DNA of 41,419 bases, taken from positions 4,663 through 46,081 of the forward strand of contig NZ_AOIN01000055.1 in the NCBI RefSeq assembly GCF_000337135.1, read 5' to 3'. The stretch comes from Natrialba chahannaoensis JCM 10990 (lineage in GTDB: Archaea > Halobacteriota > Halobacteria > Halobacteriales > Natrialbaceae). The notes below the pieces were generated by a model, which was not told where the DNA came from, did not search any database, and saw nothing but the letters and a program-made list of their open reading frames with translations. Position 1 is the stretch's first letter, and every line of letters starts with the position of its first letter. Both the position numbers and the translations under genes were made by a program. Positions 39,228 through 41,419 of this stretch are shown piece by piece.

Positions 39228-39237
39228 ACTTATAATT
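39228..39237 (-). promoter_or_regulatory. TATA box of the ABC ATPase gene
   Basis: On the minus strand this reads AATTATAAGT, with its centre 27 bases from ATG 39205. The operator at 39210-39225 overlaps the region just downstream. Confidence 0.6.
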
Positions 39238-39306
39238 GCCGGTCCGTTCCAACCGAGTGAGACGAACGAAGAGAGTCCGCTGAGATCAGAAAGAGACAAT
39301 CGAACG

Positions 39307-39777
39307 TCACAGTTCGACGCCGCTCGGGATCAGACTGTGCTGGCGCAGCAGGCTCCCCTCGTCGTCGTAGACGAGGAACGTTCGTTTGTCGTAGCCAACG
39401 AACGGCTCGCCCTCAAGCCTGATTTCTACCTCGTAGCGCCCGTCATCGTCGTTGGCCTGCTCACCGTAGCCTCGTGCAGCCTGAATAAATCTAAGCACGT
39501 CGTCTGCTTCTTCGTTCAACTCGAGGATGAAGTCGCCAGTAATTCGATTCGTGACGCTCACGACGCCAGCGGCGTCTTCGTCGAGTGGCTCCTGTAGCCG
39601 GAGGGCAACATCGGTCTCGCCCGCCTCGAGAACCTCGTCACTGGGGCCAGTAAGGCGCTCGCGAAGCATCGCCGCTGGGCCGGTGAAGTCGATCGATACC
39701 GAGGGTTTGCTCGGTTCCTCGCCTGTTTCGACCCAGTCGACATTACTGACATGTAACGTGAAGTGCTCGCGCCTCAT
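39307..39777 (-). CDS. DUF5793 family protein
   Basis: 156 residues. MRREHFTLHVSNVDWVETGE, FTGPAAMLRERLTG, LRLQEPLDEDAAGVVSVTNR, ITGDFILELNEEADDVLRFI and the end LLRQHSLIPSGVEL match the haloarchaeal DUF5793 family as I recall it. It is soluble and mixed alpha/beta, with no catalytic motif I can name. ATG 39777 gives the family start; in-frame ATGs at 39804 and 39822 add residues not typical of the family. It lies 101 bases upstream of the ABC ATPase gene in the same orientation, but the iron box and its TATA lie between, so the two are probably separate units. Confidence 0.82.
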   Translation of the reverse strand: MRREHFTLHVSNVDWVETGEEPSKPSVSIDFTGPAAMLRERLTGPSDEVLEAGETDVALRLQEPLDEDAAGVVSVTNRITGDFILELNEEADDVLRFIQAARGYGEQANDDDGRYEVEIRLEGEPFVGYDKRTFLVYDDEGSLLRQHSLIPSGVEL

Positions 39778-39941
39778 TCCGTAGTCATCGGTTAGCGCTC
39801 CCATCGTATGAACGTAACGCACGGGTCATCATTGCACTTGACAAACACGTATTCAAGAGTCTCTTCGGAACAAGATCGTCACCTTTGAATGTTCCACCCT
39901 GTTGCGAACGCTTTTTGCGCACTCATCGACGACATCGGACA

Positions 39942-40688
39942 ATGGCCGCTCCCCACGACCGCTCGCAGGACCGGGCCGACCGCGCAGCCGTTCGTGATAC
40001 CTACGATCAGATCGCGACGCACTTCGCGAAGACCCGGGAGTACGCCTGGCCCGAAGTCGAGTCGTTCGTCGCAGACACCGTCGGTGACCACGCTCGGACA
40101 AACAGTAGAACCGAGATGCCTCCCATTGGACTCGACCTCGGCTGTGGCAACTGCCGGCACGCCGAACTGCTCGCCGACACCGGCCACTTCGACCACGTCC
40201 TCGGGGTGGACGTCAGCCGTGGCCTCCTCGAAACCGGACGCGAACGGGCACAGGAGCGCGAGTTCGCCGTCGATCTCTGCCAGGGCGACGCCGCCGAACT
40301 CCCCCTTGCAGCGAACGCAATTTCGGCCGCCGTCTACGTCGCGACACTCCACCACCTCCCCACACAGGCTGCTCGCCAGGCCAGCCTCGACGAACTTGGT
40401 CGCGTACTCGCCCCCAGTCCCGATGGCCGCGCGCTCGTCAGCGCCTGGTCGACCGCCCACGACCGCTTCGACGAAGACGAAATCGACACCGCCGACGGCA
40501 CCGGCTTCGACACCACGGTCGAGTGGACCCTCCCCGGCGGCGACACCGTCGACCGCTTCTACCACATCTACACCCCCGAGGAGTTCGAGCAGGATCTGGC
40601 AGCGAGTTCGCTAGCGGTACTCGAGTGGGAGGTCTCGAGCGGCAACTGTTATGCAGTCGTTGCTGGCGCTGCTGGGTCGGATGTGTGA
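39942..40688 (+). CDS. class I SAM methyltransferase, Trm9-like
   Basis: 248 residues. Motif I LDLGCGNCRHAELLAD, acidic motif II LGVDVSRGLLETGRER, motif III about QGDAAELPLA and the post-motif AVYVATLHHLPTQAARQASL are those of Trm9/ABH8-type methyltransferases. The end region TVEWTLPGGDTVDRFYHIYT with P-E-E-F resembles the Trm9 signature. Trm9 with Trm112 completes methyl ester formation on wobble uridine of tRNA; a Trm112-like gene lies at 27558. ATG 39942 is preferred because residues before it are Cys/Arg-rich and not family-like. A related methyltransferase with another substrate is possible. Confidence 0.78.
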   Translation: MAAPHDRSQDRADRAAVRDTYDQIATHFAKTREYAWPEVESFVADTVGDHARTNSRTEMPPIGLDLGCGNCRHAELLADTGHFDHVLGVDVSRGLLETGRERAQEREFAVDLCQGDAAELPLAANAISAAVYVATLHHLPTQAARQASLDELGRVLAPSPDGRALVSAWSTAHDRFDEDEIDTADGTGFDTTVEWTLPGGDTVDRFYHIYTPEEFEQDLAASSLAVLEWEVSSGNCYAVVAGAAGSDV

Positions 40689-40761
40689 GTGGGTCGGGGA
40701 GTGATTCGCCGGAGGACAGCGCGCCAATCGCTGGCAGGCGGTGACTCCGAAACGGAAGCGC

Positions 40762-40768
40762 CTTAAAC
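40762..40768 (+). promoter_or_regulatory. TATA-like box of tRNA-Gly
   Basis: CTTAAAC lies 24-30 bases before the tRNA 5' end, the usual distance. Confidence 0.5.
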
Positions 40769-40791
40769 ATGGAGCCAAAATCAGGGAGTGA

Positions 40792-40862
40792 GCGCGGATG
40801 GTCTAGTGGTAGGACCTGAGCCTTCCAAGCTCATGGCCCGGGTTCAAATCCCGGTCCGCGCA
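40792..40862 (+). tRNA. tRNA-Gly (anticodon TCC)
   Basis: 71 nt. Acceptor GCGCGGA pairs with TCCGCGC and is followed by discriminator A. The D arm has GTCT...GGAC, the anticodon stem TGAGC/GCTCA encloses loop CTTCCAA, and the T arm is CCGGGTTCAAATCCCGG. Anticodon TCC reads GGA/GGG glycine codons. No intron and no CCA. A broken small gene of the kind found on mobile regions follows, so the 3' end may be an integration site; I see no repeat of the T arm in the window. Confidence 0.95.
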
Positions 40863-40982
40863 TTCCTTCGACGAACAACACCGTGATCCGAAGGACTCGC
40901 CAGTAGGGGTCGTCTGGAAACCAGTCAGTATCAACGAACTCATCGCATGTGCAGTAGTAAAGTTCTATTTGGTTCTCGTCGC

Positions 40983-41161
40983 TCACTCGTCACAAACCGC
41001 CTCCAGAAGCTCTTCGTACAAATCAGGGTGGTATTCCTCTAGAATTTCAGCATCCTGCTCCAGTTCTTCAATTCGCTTTCAAATCCGACTCGCGGCCTCG
41101 TACCGCTTGCTGTCTGGATGTCAGCTTCGCCGGTAATCCGTTCACGGTCTGTCGCTGTCAT
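40983..41161 (-). pseudogene. broken small haloarchaeal gene (frameshift and stop)
   Basis: From ATG 41161 the frame reads MTATDRERITGEADIQ, then one missing base (near 41113-41117) shifts it. In the other frame it continues SKRYEAASRI, a TGA at 41079-41081 (Arg CGA in an intact gene is likely), then KRIEELEQDAEILEEYHPDL and YEELLEAVCDE to the TGA at 40983. The whole reads as about 58 residues of a helical, charged protein. I recall such MTxTDRERxxGExD proteins from mobile haloarchaeal regions but cannot name a family. Both lesions are seen in the sequence, so it is dead. Confidence 0.75.
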
Positions 41162-41268
41162 GACGGCTCTGTATTATCCCATACCTAGCTTTACGGAAAC
41201 CAGACACTTGGATATTAGCACCTATGCCCACAAGAGTAGCCATGAAGTCAACATTAGCTATGGAGCTA

Positions 41269-41305
41269 CTCATTATGTAGTGTAGTGAGCATAGTAACTA
41301 ATGAG
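41269..41305. repeat. CTCATTA/TAATGAG inverted repeat
   Basis: 7-bp arms 23 bases apart with repeated GTAG motifs inside. Possible operator or cruciform; no adjacent gene is in the window to assign it to. Confidence 0.35.
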
Positions 41306-41419
41306 GAGCATGGGACACCGGTCACTACACACGCGGCCAAGCCAAGGGTTACTACCGCCAACTGAACCGTAACGTCGTCTTACGAACTCACTCTAAAACA
41401 CGTCTGATGAGGCTCTATC

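Larger units (their letters stand above)
40863..41419. other. accessory end region, 557 bases
   Basis: AT-richer than the rest. It contains the broken minus-strand gene at 40983-41161 and a 7-bp inverted repeat at 41269-41305, and no intact ORF. It looks like a mobile-region remnant beside tRNA-Gly. Confidence 0.5.

Noticed and set aside
1-41419. CRISPR arrays
   Set aside because: I saw no direct repeats of 25-40 bases with regular spacers on either strand; Cas-like genes here do not come with an array.

Overview
The window looks like the chromosome of a halophilic archaeon (class Halobacteria; Natrialbales-like is an inference from the CTCGAG-rich, high-GC coding style). Proteins are strongly acidic. 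Many starts sit about 25-30 bases after a TATA-like box with no Shine-Dalgarno, as expected for leaderless mRNAs. The contents include archaeal ether-lipid synthesis (a DGGGP-synthase-type UbiA), archaeal SRP 7S RNA, RNase P protein 4, Tat-type lipoproteins and several haloarchaea-only DUF families (family numbers are recalled, not searched).

Layout. 1-7600: tRNA-Arg(TCG), ubiA, a CoA-binding protein, a cysteine synthase, an MFS exporter behind a 19-bp palindrome, a DUF5798 protein, SRP RNA and a bat-type HTH regulator. 7600-9660: a small mobile/accessory patch with a decayed IS1341-type tnpB, a lower-GC Tat-signal orphan and an 86-bp MITE-like inverted repeat. 9780-11500: a DMT transporter and the convergent rnp4-yhbY pair. 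12208-17987: a tandemly duplicated two-gene unit, each copy a Tat lipoprotein related to peptide-binding (SBP_bac_5) proteins followed by a PAP2-family membrane phosphatase. 18100-24400: housekeeping and small-molecule genes (MOSC, YqcI/YcgG, isochorismatase, DUF2797, BsuPI-like, cbiX plus a DR2241 Fe-S protein). 24500-26700: an accessory module with a winged-helix regulator and zinc-finger protein divergent from a four-gene overlapping operon that encodes a RuvC-only TnpB-like nuclease and a small Cas7/RAMP-like protein, preceded by a three-way-junction inverted repeat. 26779-32122: a membrane-anchored DUF, a Trm112-like protein, and a histidine kinase overlapping a CHAT-like protein. 32243-40862: purA, a COG3388 regulator, a 912-residue low-complexity coiled-coil protein with UPF0058, an iron-box-controlled ABC ATPase, a DUF5793 protein, a Trm9-like methyltransferase and tRNA-Gly(TCC). 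The last 550 bases hold one broken small gene.

Two loci stand out. First, both SBP-like lipoproteins (12208-14115 and 15091-17010) read as circular permutations of the SBP_bac_5 fold: the part that is C-terminal in DppA/OppA comes right after the signal peptide, and the protein ends where that part would normally begin. Each is coupled to a PAP2 phosphatase, and no ABC permease is nearby. Second, the 25101-26691 operon has the make-up expected of a derived, array-less, CRISPR-related (HRAMP-like) system, with a candidate structured RNA just upstream. Both readings come from sequence inspection and need structural or profile searches to confirm.
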